From an uncultured Muribaculaceae bacterium (GTDB lineage Bacteria; Bacteroidota; Bacteroidia; Bacteroidales; Muribaculaceae): DNA of 5,792 nt. A program made the translations under genes and the position numbers. The notes below the pieces were generated by a model, which was not told where the DNA came from, ran no database searches, and saw only the letters and a program-made list of their open reading frames with translations. The stretch spans positions 1-5,792 of the forward strand of contig CAJTKG010000062.1 in the NCBI GenBank assembly GCA_910576935.1, written 5' to 3'. Shown here in pieces: positions 1 to 5,538 of this stretch (position 1 is its first letter; each line of letters opens with the position of its first letter).

Positions 1-361
1 TGATATATTTATACTTGGCACAACCGTTGGCTTTCATTTCAGGTATGACATAATTACGCAGCATCGAATCTACCACAACGGGTACAGCTATCTCAAACAA
101 ATCCACAGTTCTAAACACTTTATTAAGGACTTTAGCATTGCCCTTATACAATGAATCACCACAACATTTTCCCAACTGAATGTCATCAAGTTCTGAAATA
201 TCGATGGCAACAACGGGTGTCGTATATTTTACTGTATTATTCTGACAGCTCACTGCAATAACGTAAATACTCAAAACAAATGTACTTAACAGTCCATTTC
301 GTAGTGTCTTCTTTGCTGCGGTTTCAATTATTTTGCCGCGTTGCACATTTACTTTTTTCAT
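1..361 (-). CDS. Lipoprotein-like exported protein, probable immunity partner of the JAB toxin (3' end cut off)
   Basis: This open frame starts at ATG 361 and runs off the left edge, giving at least 120 residues. A basic N-terminus (residues 1-21) precedes a hydrophobic stretch (about 23-37) that ends in AVSC. Cys39 is therefore a plausible lipidation site, although the -3 residue is Ala rather than the usual Leu, and CQNN lacks the acidic residues typical of surface-export signals. The mature part begins at about residue 40. The start codon lies 38 nt inside the 3' end of the Rhs-JAB toxin gene, the usual toxin-then-immunity order, so I infer that it is the cognate immunity protein acting in the envelope. 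Residues about 85-112 contain VDSMLRNYVIP, which closely matches IDSILRNVVIP in the gene at 4545-4949, so the two look homologous. I do not recognise a named family. The frame is convincing, but the function rests on position only. Confidence 0.8.
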   Translation of the reverse strand, partial: MKKVNVQRGKIIETAAKKTLRNGLLSTFVLSIYVIAVSCQNNTVKYTTPVVAIDISELDDIQLGKCCGDSLYKGNAKVLNKVFRTVDLFEIAVPVVVDSMLRNYVIPEMKANGCAKYKYI

Positions 362-1253
362 TATAATTTATATATTTATGTTTTCCGGGGATATATATAG
401 TCGATTCTATTTTTGGAGCGTTGGGATCATTTTTTTTGTTTCTATGATTTATTGATTTTATCATGCGTACATCACTATCTGACGGTAACTCCGTGCCTTC
501 CGGATGGCTGTGTGAGTTTCGAGGAATGGTTTTCCTTTCGTCCACCAGTATATTACTTATTTCAGTCATACCTGGTTCATTACCATGGCTGTGACCCGTA
601 GTAACGAAGTGTTCGCCGCTATTTGATTCAGTATGTCCCCATTCTGCCTGAGTATTTTCTGACATATACTCATAAACTCTACTTGCACTTTTTTCTACTA
701 CTTGTAATATGAGATTACCTTCTTCTGTATTATAATTATTGTCTGAATTTGTACAATCAGAGAAAAGTTTGATTGAGCCTTTTTCCAATCTTAAGAAACA
801 CGTTACGTTATCTTGCATTATTCTAATTACGTCATTGCCGTCATTCTTTTCATAATCTATAAGGTTACTTGCAGAATCGAATAAAAAAATATCATTCCCA
901 TCCCAATCCACCATATTTGCAGGGTTTCCTCCACAATGGCTGAATGGTGAGAAGTTATAGTATTTCGAAGCATACTTGTCGGCGGTGAGGAAGTGTGGCA
1001 TGACGGGGTCGTGGACGCGGGCGCTGTTGTCGTACATCGCCAGCCCCGACAGGCCCATCCGGCGGTTGCCGATGTGCAGGCGGTCGGTGACGCCGTCGAG
1101 AGCGGGCGTGCCGTTGCTGTCGTCGGCATCGACGGGCAGCACAAAGGGTGTCCCCGTCGGATAGTAGCCCGTGCGCTGCACCACGGCGCCGCTGTCGTCG
1201 ACCACGGCCATCGTCGAGCCCTGACGGTTGCGGAAGTATTGGTAATGACTCAT
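324..1253 (-). CDS. Orphan Rhs C-terminal cassette with JAB-like (JAMM motif) toxin domain
   Basis: This 309-residue protein has two parts. Residues 1-119 are the end of an Rhs repeat-associated core: YFRNRQGS, GYYPTGTPF, then LHIGNRRMG, MYDNSARVHDP and the closing NPANMVDWDG. The remainder is a variable tip. The tip holds HSHP followed at the right spacing by Ser and Asp: His248, His250, Ser258 and Asp261 fit the JAMM zinc motif H-x-H-x7-S-x2-D exactly. Glu204 in AEWGH is a candidate for the upstream acidic residue. JAB-like tips of polymorphic toxins are predicted metallopeptidases or isopeptidases; the target here is unknown. A TAA sits directly before the ATG, which overlaps the preceding gene's stop as ATGA. 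The N-terminal secretion and repeat regions of a full Rhs protein are missing, so this is a displaced cassette rather than a self-exporting toxin. The DNA changes from GC-rich to AT-rich near residues 93-97. Confidence 0.9.
   Translation of the reverse strand: MSHYQYFRNRQGSTMAVVDDSGAVVQRTGYYPTGTPFVLPVDADDSNGTPALDGVTDRLHIGNRRMGLSGLAMYDNSARVHDPVMPHFLTADKYASKYYNFSPFSHCGGNPANMVDWDGNDIFLFDSASNLIDYEKNDGNDVIRIMQDNVTCFLRLEKGSIKLFSDCTNSDNNYNTEEGNLILQVVEKSASRVYEYMSENTQAEWGHTESNSGEHFVTTGHSHGNEPGMTEISNILVDERKTIPRNSHSHPEGTELPSDSDVRMIKSINHRNKKNDPNAPKIESTIYIPGKHKYINYNEKSKCATRQNN
970..1253 (-). other. GC-rich Rhs core remnant (likely recombination homology block)
   Basis: This is the 5' third of the orphan cassette and encodes Rhs core residues 1 to about 94. 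Rows 1021-1200 are 68-73% GC, while the toxin tip and the flanking genes are AT-rich (about 27% at 361-420). The block begins abruptly at the ATG and ends just before the closing core motif. By analogy with orphan rhs cassettes elsewhere, such a block is the homology through which the tip could recombine onto a full-length rhs gene. The donor gene is not in this window, so that role is inferred. Confidence 0.7.
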
Positions 1254-1666
1254 TTAAGAAGCATTTTTCTATATGAAAAATCCAAGTAGTTATGTTTCCC
1301 CAAATTATAGTCCGTCGGGATATATGCATATTCACAGTCAACAATAATAGGCTTTGGAACATTTTGCGGAACATAATAAGATTTACCGGTGTCATCATTT
1401 ACGATTCTTTTTCTAAAAATCCATGGACCTACCCAAGTATATTTTAGGCTAAAATCACCGGTTAGTGAAATTATATTGTTTTTATGTTCATCTGTTTCTA
1501 CATATTTGACGATAGAATTTTGTATGTTTTGAGGCAAATCAGAGTATCCGATAACAGGGGCTTCTTCGTATCTGAAAACGCTGAATACATTCCAGGAGTA
1601 TATAAGAGAGATGTATCCATATATTAATAGGAATACTATTCCAAAACCATAGAGTAAATATTTCAT
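1250..1666 (-). CDS. Membrane-anchored small protein, immunity-like, unknown family
   Basis: This gene encodes 138 residues. A single hydrophobic segment (about residues 2-25) is followed by a soluble domain of about 110 residues, which would lie outside the cytoplasm if the segment is an uncleaved signal anchor. The soluble part has LPQNIQNSI near residues 44-52 and many Tyr and Trp residues (YTWVGPWIF, SYYVPQNVP). I recognise no named family or catalytic motif. Its TGA overlaps the ATG of the Rhs-JAB cassette (ATGA), so the two may be translationally coupled. It lies upstream of that toxin, so it is more likely the immunity gene of a different, lost or displaced toxin. An 86-bp gap separates it from the gene before it, and I found no convincing Bacteroidales promoter there. 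Immunity function is inferred from context only. Confidence 0.75.
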   Translation of the reverse strand: MKYLLYGFGIVFLLIYGYISLIYSWNVFSVFRYEEAPVIGYSDLPQNIQNSIVKYVETDEHKNNIISLTGDFSLKYTWVGPWIFRKRIVNDDTGKSYYVPQNVPKPIIVDCEYAYIPTDYNLGKHNYLDFSYRKMLLK

Positions 1667-1752
1667 AAGAGACTGTATTTATTTGTTTTTCACCTTCTAA
1701 TATTCCAATCGTTCACCTTATTATGATAGTTACGGAAATTCTTAAAATAGCT

Positions 1753-2067
1753 TCAACAGGTGTATGGAATTGAGATGAAGAGAATATATATGAGGATCAA
1801 TTCAAACGGTATTAAGGCAGAGAAAAGCCATAGAAATCTGCGGCGGGTCAGCCTGACCGCCGCACTGTTGACGACAATATAAGCCGCTATCTGCGGCATC
1901 AATGCCCATATGATCGACATAAAGGCATAAGGTTGACCGACTTTCATCGGCAATAATATTCCAAGTCTATAGCCGATGCCCGGTAACCCCACGACAAGTA
2001 TAGCAAAAACCGATAGCCTTATCAGTTTATCGTAAGTCGATTTATAATCGGATATAACTTCTTTCAT
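1753..2067 (-). CDS. Small three-helix membrane protein, unknown function
   Basis: This gene encodes 104 residues with three predicted transmembrane helices at about 17-39, 47-70 and 78-101. A short polar N-terminus of about 15 residues precedes them, and a basic loop RLTRRR (72-77) lies between helices 2 and 3, which suggests that loop is cytoplasmic. There is almost no soluble domain, so a channel, an accessory subunit or a membrane immunity protein are all possible. Its ATG overlaps the preceding TGA (TGATG), so translation is probably coupled to the neighbour, itself a similar small three-helix protein. No family is recognised. Small polytopic proteins are common as immunity proteins to membrane-acting toxins, and that is the preferred but unproven reading. 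Confidence 0.7.
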   Translation of the reverse strand: MKEVISDYKSTYDKLIRLSVFAILVVGLPGIGYRLGILLPMKVGQPYAFMSIIWALMPQIAAYIVVNSAAVRLTRRRFLWLFSALIPFELILIYILFISIPYTC

Positions 2068-2411
2068 CAGTTAAAACAGCCTATATAAATGAGAAATACA
2101 CAACAGAGCATCATCAATGTGAGCCAAAAAGCGATGAGAATGATGTAGAACTCTTTATGACCTGTTGTCTTGACTGCAAATTTTATCAATTTCAGGTAGA
2201 GCCATCCCATCAGAAATAACGACGGCAGCACCGGACTTATGTATGCAAACGGGAATCTGATTGTTCCCAATAATACGATAAGAGCCAAAGCTATTGAGCA
2301 GAATAATATGAACACGCCTGCCACGGTAGCCGCCGGATGCCTTAAAACAATCTGTTTCAAGCCTCCAACAGAGATATATTCGGTTGCGGCAAAATTATTT
2401 TTATCGTTCAT
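2067..2411 (-). CDS. Small polytopic membrane protein, unknown function
   Basis: This gene encodes 114 residues from ATG 2411. The open frame continues upstream to 2504, but that part lies wholly inside the preceding gene and reads like a shadow. Starting at MNDKNNF gives the conventional short overlap (11 nt) with the stop of the 2401-2919 gene. The predicted helices are at about residues 28-50, 54-80 and 87-111. The middle region carries FPFAYISPVLP, and a basic loop KTTGHKE (81-87) precedes the last helix. The topology resembles that of the next gene (polar N-terminus, three helices, basic loop before helix 3), so the two could be distant relatives, although I see no convincing residue-level match. 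No family is recognised. It probably shares one message with 2401-2919 and 1753-2067. Confidence 0.7.
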   Translation of the reverse strand: MNDKNNFAATEYISVGGLKQIVLRHPAATVAGVFILFCSIALALIVLLGTIRFPFAYISPVLPSLFLMGWLYLKLIKFAVKTTGHKEFYIILIAFWLTLMMLCCVFLIYIGCFN

Positions 2412-2919
2412 GACTTTGGCGTTTACCTGCTTCAACAATGAATTTATAACTTTCACCGCCAACAAATTCAAGTAAATAATCTTGTGCGATGTATATGTTG
2501 TCACCTTCTGTCAACGGACAGCCGAGCCGGTTGCGGCTATATCCCGACACAAATCTGACGCGTGACGGCACCGACACAAAACATTTTTTGTCATTGTCAT
2601 CAATGTAAACACTGTCATTGTCAATGCAATATGTCATACCAAGCGGTTTCTTGGCAATAACAAATTTCTCGTCTTTCCATTGAGGTTTGTCCGAGATAGT
2701 CACTTCGACATTACGGTCGTCGGTCTTAAACATACTTGTTATGCCGACAGTGCCGGTGGCAGTCTCAATCTGATAATAGTAGCATGTCTGCTGTTCATTG
2801 CAGACGCGGGTTACCAACAAGAAAACCACGACTACAAAAGGCACTGCGAAATAGATCGAAACCAAACCGCAGATGACCTTAAAAACTCTAAACACAGTTT
2901 TGTTTACCCTTATATCCAT
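2401..2919 (-). CDS. Single-pass membrane protein with extracytoplasmic domain, unknown function
   Basis: This gene encodes 172 residues. A basic N-terminus (VNKTVFRVFK) leads into one strong transmembrane helix at about residues 15-37, followed by a soluble domain of about 135 residues presumably outside the inner membrane. The soluble part contains five cysteines (Cys40, 46, 98, 113 and 134) and a repeated acidic pattern, IDNDSVYIDDND (99-110), that comes from an imperfect DNA repeat. Predicted beta-type stretches include VEVTIS and CFVSVPSRVRFVSG. No family is recognised. It is first in a chain of three overlapping membrane-protein genes and follows a 122-bp gap, the longest untranslated stretch in the window, so an internal promoter there is possible. 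An immunity role is inferred from the locus only. Confidence 0.75.
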   Translation of the reverse strand: MDIRVNKTVFRVFKVICGLVSIYFAVPFVVVVFLLVTRVCNEQQTCYYYQIETATGTVGITSMFKTDDRNVEVTISDKPQWKDEKFVIAKKPLGMTYCIDNDSVYIDDNDKKCFVSVPSRVRFVSGYSRNRLGCPLTEGDNIYIAQDYLLEFVGGESYKFIVEAGKRQSHER

Positions 2920-3041
2920 ATATTGTTTTTAGGAGATTTCAAAATAACTATTATTTATTTTTGCGGTTACCAATAACCCAACCATACGCTTGTGTGTTTT
3001 GAGAAGAGATGCTGCGTGAAATTTAAAATATCGAACTCACG
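2920..3041 (-). promoter_or_regulatory. Intergenic gap with weak candidate promoter for the membrane-gene trio
   Basis: This 122-bp AT-rich gap separates the YwqK-type genes from the 2401-2919 start. On the minus strand TTATTTTG (2947-2940) differs by one base from the Bacteroidales -7 consensus TAnnTTTG. A TTGG lies a little over 20 bp upstream of it, slightly farther than usual. A 5-bp inverted repeat (GGTTA/TAACC, 2965-2978) has no T-run after it and is not a convincing terminator. I regard this as a possible promoter only. Confidence 0.25.
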
Positions 3042-3647
3042 TTAATTATCAATGCGATCTCCTTTATTCACTGTAGTATATTTTTCATTTTCATCATATA
3101 TTTTCCAGTCGCCGACCGGCTCAATATCTATAAGGCCCTCTGTAACCGGTTCCGCTCCGAATATACACCAACCTTCAGCCTTTATACTGCCGCATTCGTC
3201 ATAGTCGACTTCGTAGCCTTTATATGCAAAACCTGTATTGTCTCGAAGTCGTGTATCGTAACGTTCGCCTTCATCCAAACGAGATATTTTACTGATATAT
3301 GAAGATACGACGCCGTTTTCATGGTATTTGATAATAGGCCCTGATATTAATCCGTTGGAATAATAAATATCAGATAATTTATGTGAAATCTCAGCGTGAT
3401 CTGTCTTTTCCAATGTATATATTGAGCATTTACCATGTGCTTTCCCGGCTTTATCGTATCTTACGATACAATAAGGAGATTCATATAATACCCAAACGCC
3501 TGTCGACTTGCCGTTCTGATCATACCGATTCACACAACTGTCAGGTATGGCAAAATCATACTGAGGTATGACTATATCTTTTTGTGCAGAGCCCGCAAAA
3601 TTGCACACCAGACAGAATAATATTGTTAAATGTCTTGCAATCATCAT
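3042..3647 (-). CDS. Exported YwqK/MORN-type repeat protein, copy B
   Basis: This gene encodes 201 residues. A hydrophobic signal peptide (about residues 1-21, ending GSAQ) precedes repeats of the YwqK family type, in which Tyr-Asp/Glu-x-x-Gly-Lys and Gly-x-Trp/Ile-x-x-Tyr units alternate: YDQNGKSTGVWVLY, YDKAGKAHGK, NGLISGPIIKYHENG, YDECGSIKAEG, EPVGDWKIYDENEKY. Family members are annotated as YwqK-family antitoxins because of a Bacillus toxin neighbour; the biochemical activity of exported Bacteroidales members is not settled. Two adjacent ATGs (3647 and 3644) could start it. It lies 21 bp after copy A and is clearly its paralogue, sharing KDIVI, IPDSCVNRYD, GERYDTR and YKGYEVDYDECG. A periplasmic immunity role fits the locus. 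The family call is good; the role is inferred. Confidence 0.85.
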   Translation of the reverse strand: MMIARHLTILFCLVCNFAGSAQKDIVIPQYDFAIPDSCVNRYDQNGKSTGVWVLYESPYCIVRYDKAGKAHGKCSIYTLEKTDHAEISHKLSDIYYSNGLISGPIIKYHENGVVSSYISKISRLDEGERYDTRLRDNTGFAYKGYEVDYDECGSIKAEGWCIFGAEPVTEGLIDIEPVGDWKIYDENEKYTTVNKGDRIDN

Positions 3648-3840
3648 CTTTTAATTTAGATAATTTATCTACTTGTCAAGTCTGCGGCCTTTGTTGACTA
3701 TCGTATAGGTGCCATCGCCGTTATACTCTTTCCAGTCTCCGACAGGCTCACTGTCGATAAAATAGTCCTTCCCGAATATGCACAGGCCTTCGGCCTTTAT
3801 CCTGCCGCATTCGTCATAGTCGACTTCATAGCCTTTATAT
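3181..3840 (-). repeat. Direct repeat from tandem gene duplication (best-matched blocks)
   Basis: The two YwqK-type genes keep long near-identical DNA stretches. For example, 3181-3225 and 3796-3840 match at 43 of 45 positions by eye, in the part encoding IKAEG and YKGYEVDYDECG. The match continues through much of both genes at lower identity. This shows a tandem duplication followed by divergence, or ongoing gene conversion in the best-matched blocks. Confidence 0.8.
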
Positions 3841-4256
3841 ATAAAACACGTATCGTCGGAATATCTTGTGTCATAGCGTTCGCCATCCTCCAGACGTGAT
3901 ATATCACTGATATAAATAGCCATGACTCCGTTTTCATGATACATGACGAAAGGTCCGCATATCAGTCCGTTATCATAATAAACATCATAGAATTTAAAAA
4001 AAGATCCCTCTGTACCGGTACGACCGCCCGTATATCCCGAGTCAACGCCATGGACTTTCCCCGCTTTAAAGTAGGAGACAAAATATCCTTGTTTTGCTTT
4101 TTCAATCCAAATACCGGTGTCTTTGCCGTCAGGATCATATCGATTCACACAGCTGTCAGGTATGATAAAATCGCTCTGACCTATCACAATGTCTTTTTGT
4201 GCAAAACATGCAAAACCACACGTCAAACATAATATTACCGAAATCAGTCTCATCAT
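3669..4256 (-). CDS. Exported YwqK/MORN-type repeat protein, copy A
   Basis: This gene encodes 195 residues. Its signal peptide (about residues 1-19, ending CFAQ) is followed by the same series of repeat units as in copy B: YDPDGKDTGIWIE, YFKAGKVHG, NGLICGPFVMYHENG, YDECGRIKAEG, EPVGDWKEYNGDGTY. The most conserved stretch between the copies is residues about 95-165. The regions after the second repeat (GYTGGRTGTEG here) and after CIFG differ, so the copies have diverged in specific loops, as expected if each recognises a different partner. Adjacent ATG codons at 4256 and 4253 leave the exact start open. The 104-bp gap upstream holds no clear promoter. The family is the MORN-like YwqK group (COG2849 style), and immunity or antitoxin function is inferred. 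Confidence 0.85.
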   Translation of the reverse strand: MMRLISVILCLTCGFACFAQKDIVIGQSDFIIPDSCVNRYDPDGKDTGIWIEKAKQGYFVSYFKAGKVHGVDSGYTGGRTGTEGSFFKFYDVYYDNGLICGPFVMYHENGVMAIYISDISRLEDGERYDTRYSDDTCFIYKGYEVDYDECGRIKAEGLCIFGKDYFIDSEPVGDWKEYNGDGTYTIVNKGRRLDK

Positions 4257-4360
4257 CGTCGTATTGATATTCCTATTATATTATTTTTTTTGTTCAGGCC
4301 TGTTGAAGATACCGATAAATTCATTCCATTTATTTCGATCGATTAGCAATGAATTGTAAT

Positions 4361-4546
4361 TCAAGGGTTTAAAAACTCACGTATGGCCTCGCGCACAACA
4401 TTTGAATCTTCCGAGTAGAGAAATTTAAAAATGATCGACCTCTCTTCCGGGGTATAATTATCCAACCACGGGTATTTGATAGACGGATCACAAAATGTCA
4501 GCCTATACCTGTTGTCATGCTTATGATACCGCCAATGTGATGGATC
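4361..4546 (-). pseudogene. Out-of-frame 3' continuation of the 4545-4949 gene
   Basis: On the minus strand, 61 sense codons followed by TGA (4363-4361) read DPSHWRYHK, then DNRYRLTFCDPSIKYPW and YTPEERSIIFKFLY, ending VVREAIREFLNP. The composition is protein-like. The segment has no methionine and no good start, and it begins exactly at the end of the (AT)6 tract where the upstream gene stops. If two bases were added (seven AT units) or four removed, the upstream frame would read straight into it, giving a protein of 196 or 194 residues, close to the 191-201 residues of several neighbours. I therefore read it as the detached C-terminus of that gene. The cause may be a fixed frameshift, slippage-based switching, or a sequencing error in the repeat. 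Confidence 0.75.
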
Positions 4547-4949
4547 ATATATATATATTAGCAGGACTATGCACTCTCAGCGGCATTGATTTTGTTGAGA
4601 CTTGCACATCGGCGACTTTATTAAAATAAATCATATACGGGTATGAATCATTATATCCATTGAAAAACAAGCCGAAATCTACAACAGTTGCAGAATCAAA
4701 TATCTCAATTGTCAACTCATCGTCATACACATTTATGACCAAAGGGTGGTGCGTCGAGTCCATCCGGCTTTCTTGAAGCTGGGGTATCACAACATTTCTC
4801 AATATTGAATCGATTTCTTCCGGCACGACAACCTCTTTCAGATACACCGTGTCATATAAATAATCATCATATTCGTCTCCGGCATATGAAACAGTCGTAG
4901 AAAAAAGAATTAACACAGCTACAACCGGGCATAATTTATCCAATGTCAT
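4545..4949 (-). CDS. Exported immunity-like protein, truncated at an AT-repeat
   Basis: This gene encodes 134 residues from ATG 4949. The open frame extends upstream to 5033, but that part overlaps the previous gene, whereas MTLDKLCPVVAVLILF begins a clean signal peptide cleaved near SYA-GDE (about residue 23). The mature part is acidic (DEYDDYLYD). Residues about 34-57 carry EVVVPEEIDS and ILRNVVIPQ, which match the lipoprotein at 1-361 (14 identities over about 28 aligned positions by eye, without gaps). The protein ends HSPANIYI, where the AT tract puts TGA in frame. The lost C-terminal 61 codons follow in another frame. It lies 13 bp after the 4963-5538 gene and probably shares its message. 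It is likely an immunity protein related to the partner of the JAB toxin. Whether the truncated form works cannot be told from sequence. Confidence 0.75.
   Translation of the reverse strand: MTLDKLCPVVAVLILFSTTVSYAGDEYDDYLYDTVYLKEVVVPEEIDSILRNVVIPQLQESRMDSTHHPLVINVYDDELTIEIFDSATVVDFGLFFNGYNDSYPYMIYFNKVADVQVSTKSMPLRVHSPANIYI
4547..4558. repeat. (AT)6 dinucleotide microsatellite inside a coding region
   Basis: Twelve bases of perfect AT repeat lie at the point where the 4545-4949 reading frame terminates. Six units give TGA immediately after the tract. Four or seven units would open the full frame down to 4361. Five units would shift into the third frame and stop 16 codons later. Such tracts are prone to strand slippage, so this is a candidate contingency locus or a frameshift hotspot. 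Confidence 0.85.
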
Positions 4950-4962
4950 AATTATGGTTTTA

Positions 4963-5538
4963 TTATTTAATATACATTTTACCCATTTCAACAATAATAG
5001 AATCCGACAATTTCTCCCATCTGTCAAGATCACCGGATCTAATGTATTTGGAGGAATCTACGTACAGGTACCATAATCGTAAATAATCATATATAAATTT
5101 TCGAGTTAACTGTTTTTCGTGCTCTTTTGCCCACTGATATGCACTCTCTATATACGATTTTTTATATTGGATGGATTTTTGCCCCATGCACCATAAAGAA
5201 TAATCGGAATCACTCCAACCAACTTCAACGAGAAAATCCATATATGGCTCTATTGCATACCATGACTTGAAATCTAATATTTCTATATTAAGGCTAATAA
5301 CCGATTCAAGCTGCCGGTATATCTCATCCGGATCTATCTTTAACGAATCATTCGGGCATGTGAGACTCCACAGATAATAACGTAAAATATTAGTTGTATC
5401 TTTTCTAAATTCTTCATCCAAAATTCTCATTATATCAACTTCATTCAATTTTGTTGAATCTGGTTTAGTAGCATACGTTTCCGACACAGCAATTATCTGA
5501 GAGGCTAAAATCATTAAAATTACCAAGTTCCTGTTCAT
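4963..5538 (-). CDS. Exported helical protein, probable immunity partner of the right-edge toxin tip
   Basis: This gene encodes 191 residues. A signal peptide (about residues 1-23, cleavage near SETYA-TK) is followed by a mostly helical, charged and Tyr/Trp-rich domain (LRYYLWSLTC, YEEFRKD-like segments, SAYQWAKEHEKQLTRKFIYD, YLRLWYLY). No repeat or catalytic motif is recognised. Its ATG overlaps the TGA of the upstream frame as ATGA, the tight coupling typical of toxin-immunity pairs, so I infer that it is the cognate periplasmic immunity protein of the protein ending at 5535. The next gene begins only 13 bp after its stop. The family is unknown; the reading frame is convincing and the role rests on arrangement. 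Confidence 0.8.
   Translation of the reverse strand: MNRNLVILMILASQIIAVSETYATKPDSTKLNEVDIMRILDEEFRKDTTNILRYYLWSLTCPNDSLKIDPDEIYRQLESVISLNIEILDFKSWYAIEPYMDFLVEVGWSDSDYSLWCMGQKSIQYKKSYIESAYQWAKEHEKQLTRKFIYDYLRLWYLYVDSSKYIRSGDLDRWEKLSDSIIVEMGKMYIK

Noticed and set aside
277..284. CAAATGTA, which reads on the minus strand as a perfect Bacteroidales -7 box (TAnnTTTG)
   Set aside because: It lies within the signal-sequence coding region of the left-edge lipoprotein and has no suitably spaced upstream -33 element, so chance is the simpler explanation.
976..1289. Plus-strand open frames opposite the Rhs core (62 and 98 codons)
   Set aside because: They arise from the GC-rich antisense of the Rhs core, have arginine- and alanine-rich low-information sequence, and lack neighbours on that strand.
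857..1398. Other minus-strand frames across the Rhs core
   Set aside because: These are shifted frames of the same GC-rich DNA with repetitive Arg/Pro/Thr composition. The Rhs motifs are in the 324-1253 frame only.
2588..2626. Imperfect direct repeat TGTCATTGTCA
   Set aside because: It is short, remains in frame, and simply encodes the duplicated acidic pattern IDND/IDDND in the 2401-2919 protein. There is no sign of a regulatory role.
4285..4306. CAGGCCTG palindrome next to a homopolymer run, terminator-like
   Set aside because: On the strand being transcribed the stem is followed by A residues, not T residues, and the stem is only four base pairs on each side.
4950..5033. N-terminal extension of the 4545-4949 frame to 5033
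   Set aside because: The extension overlaps the preceding gene, and the signal peptide begins naturally at ATG 4949.
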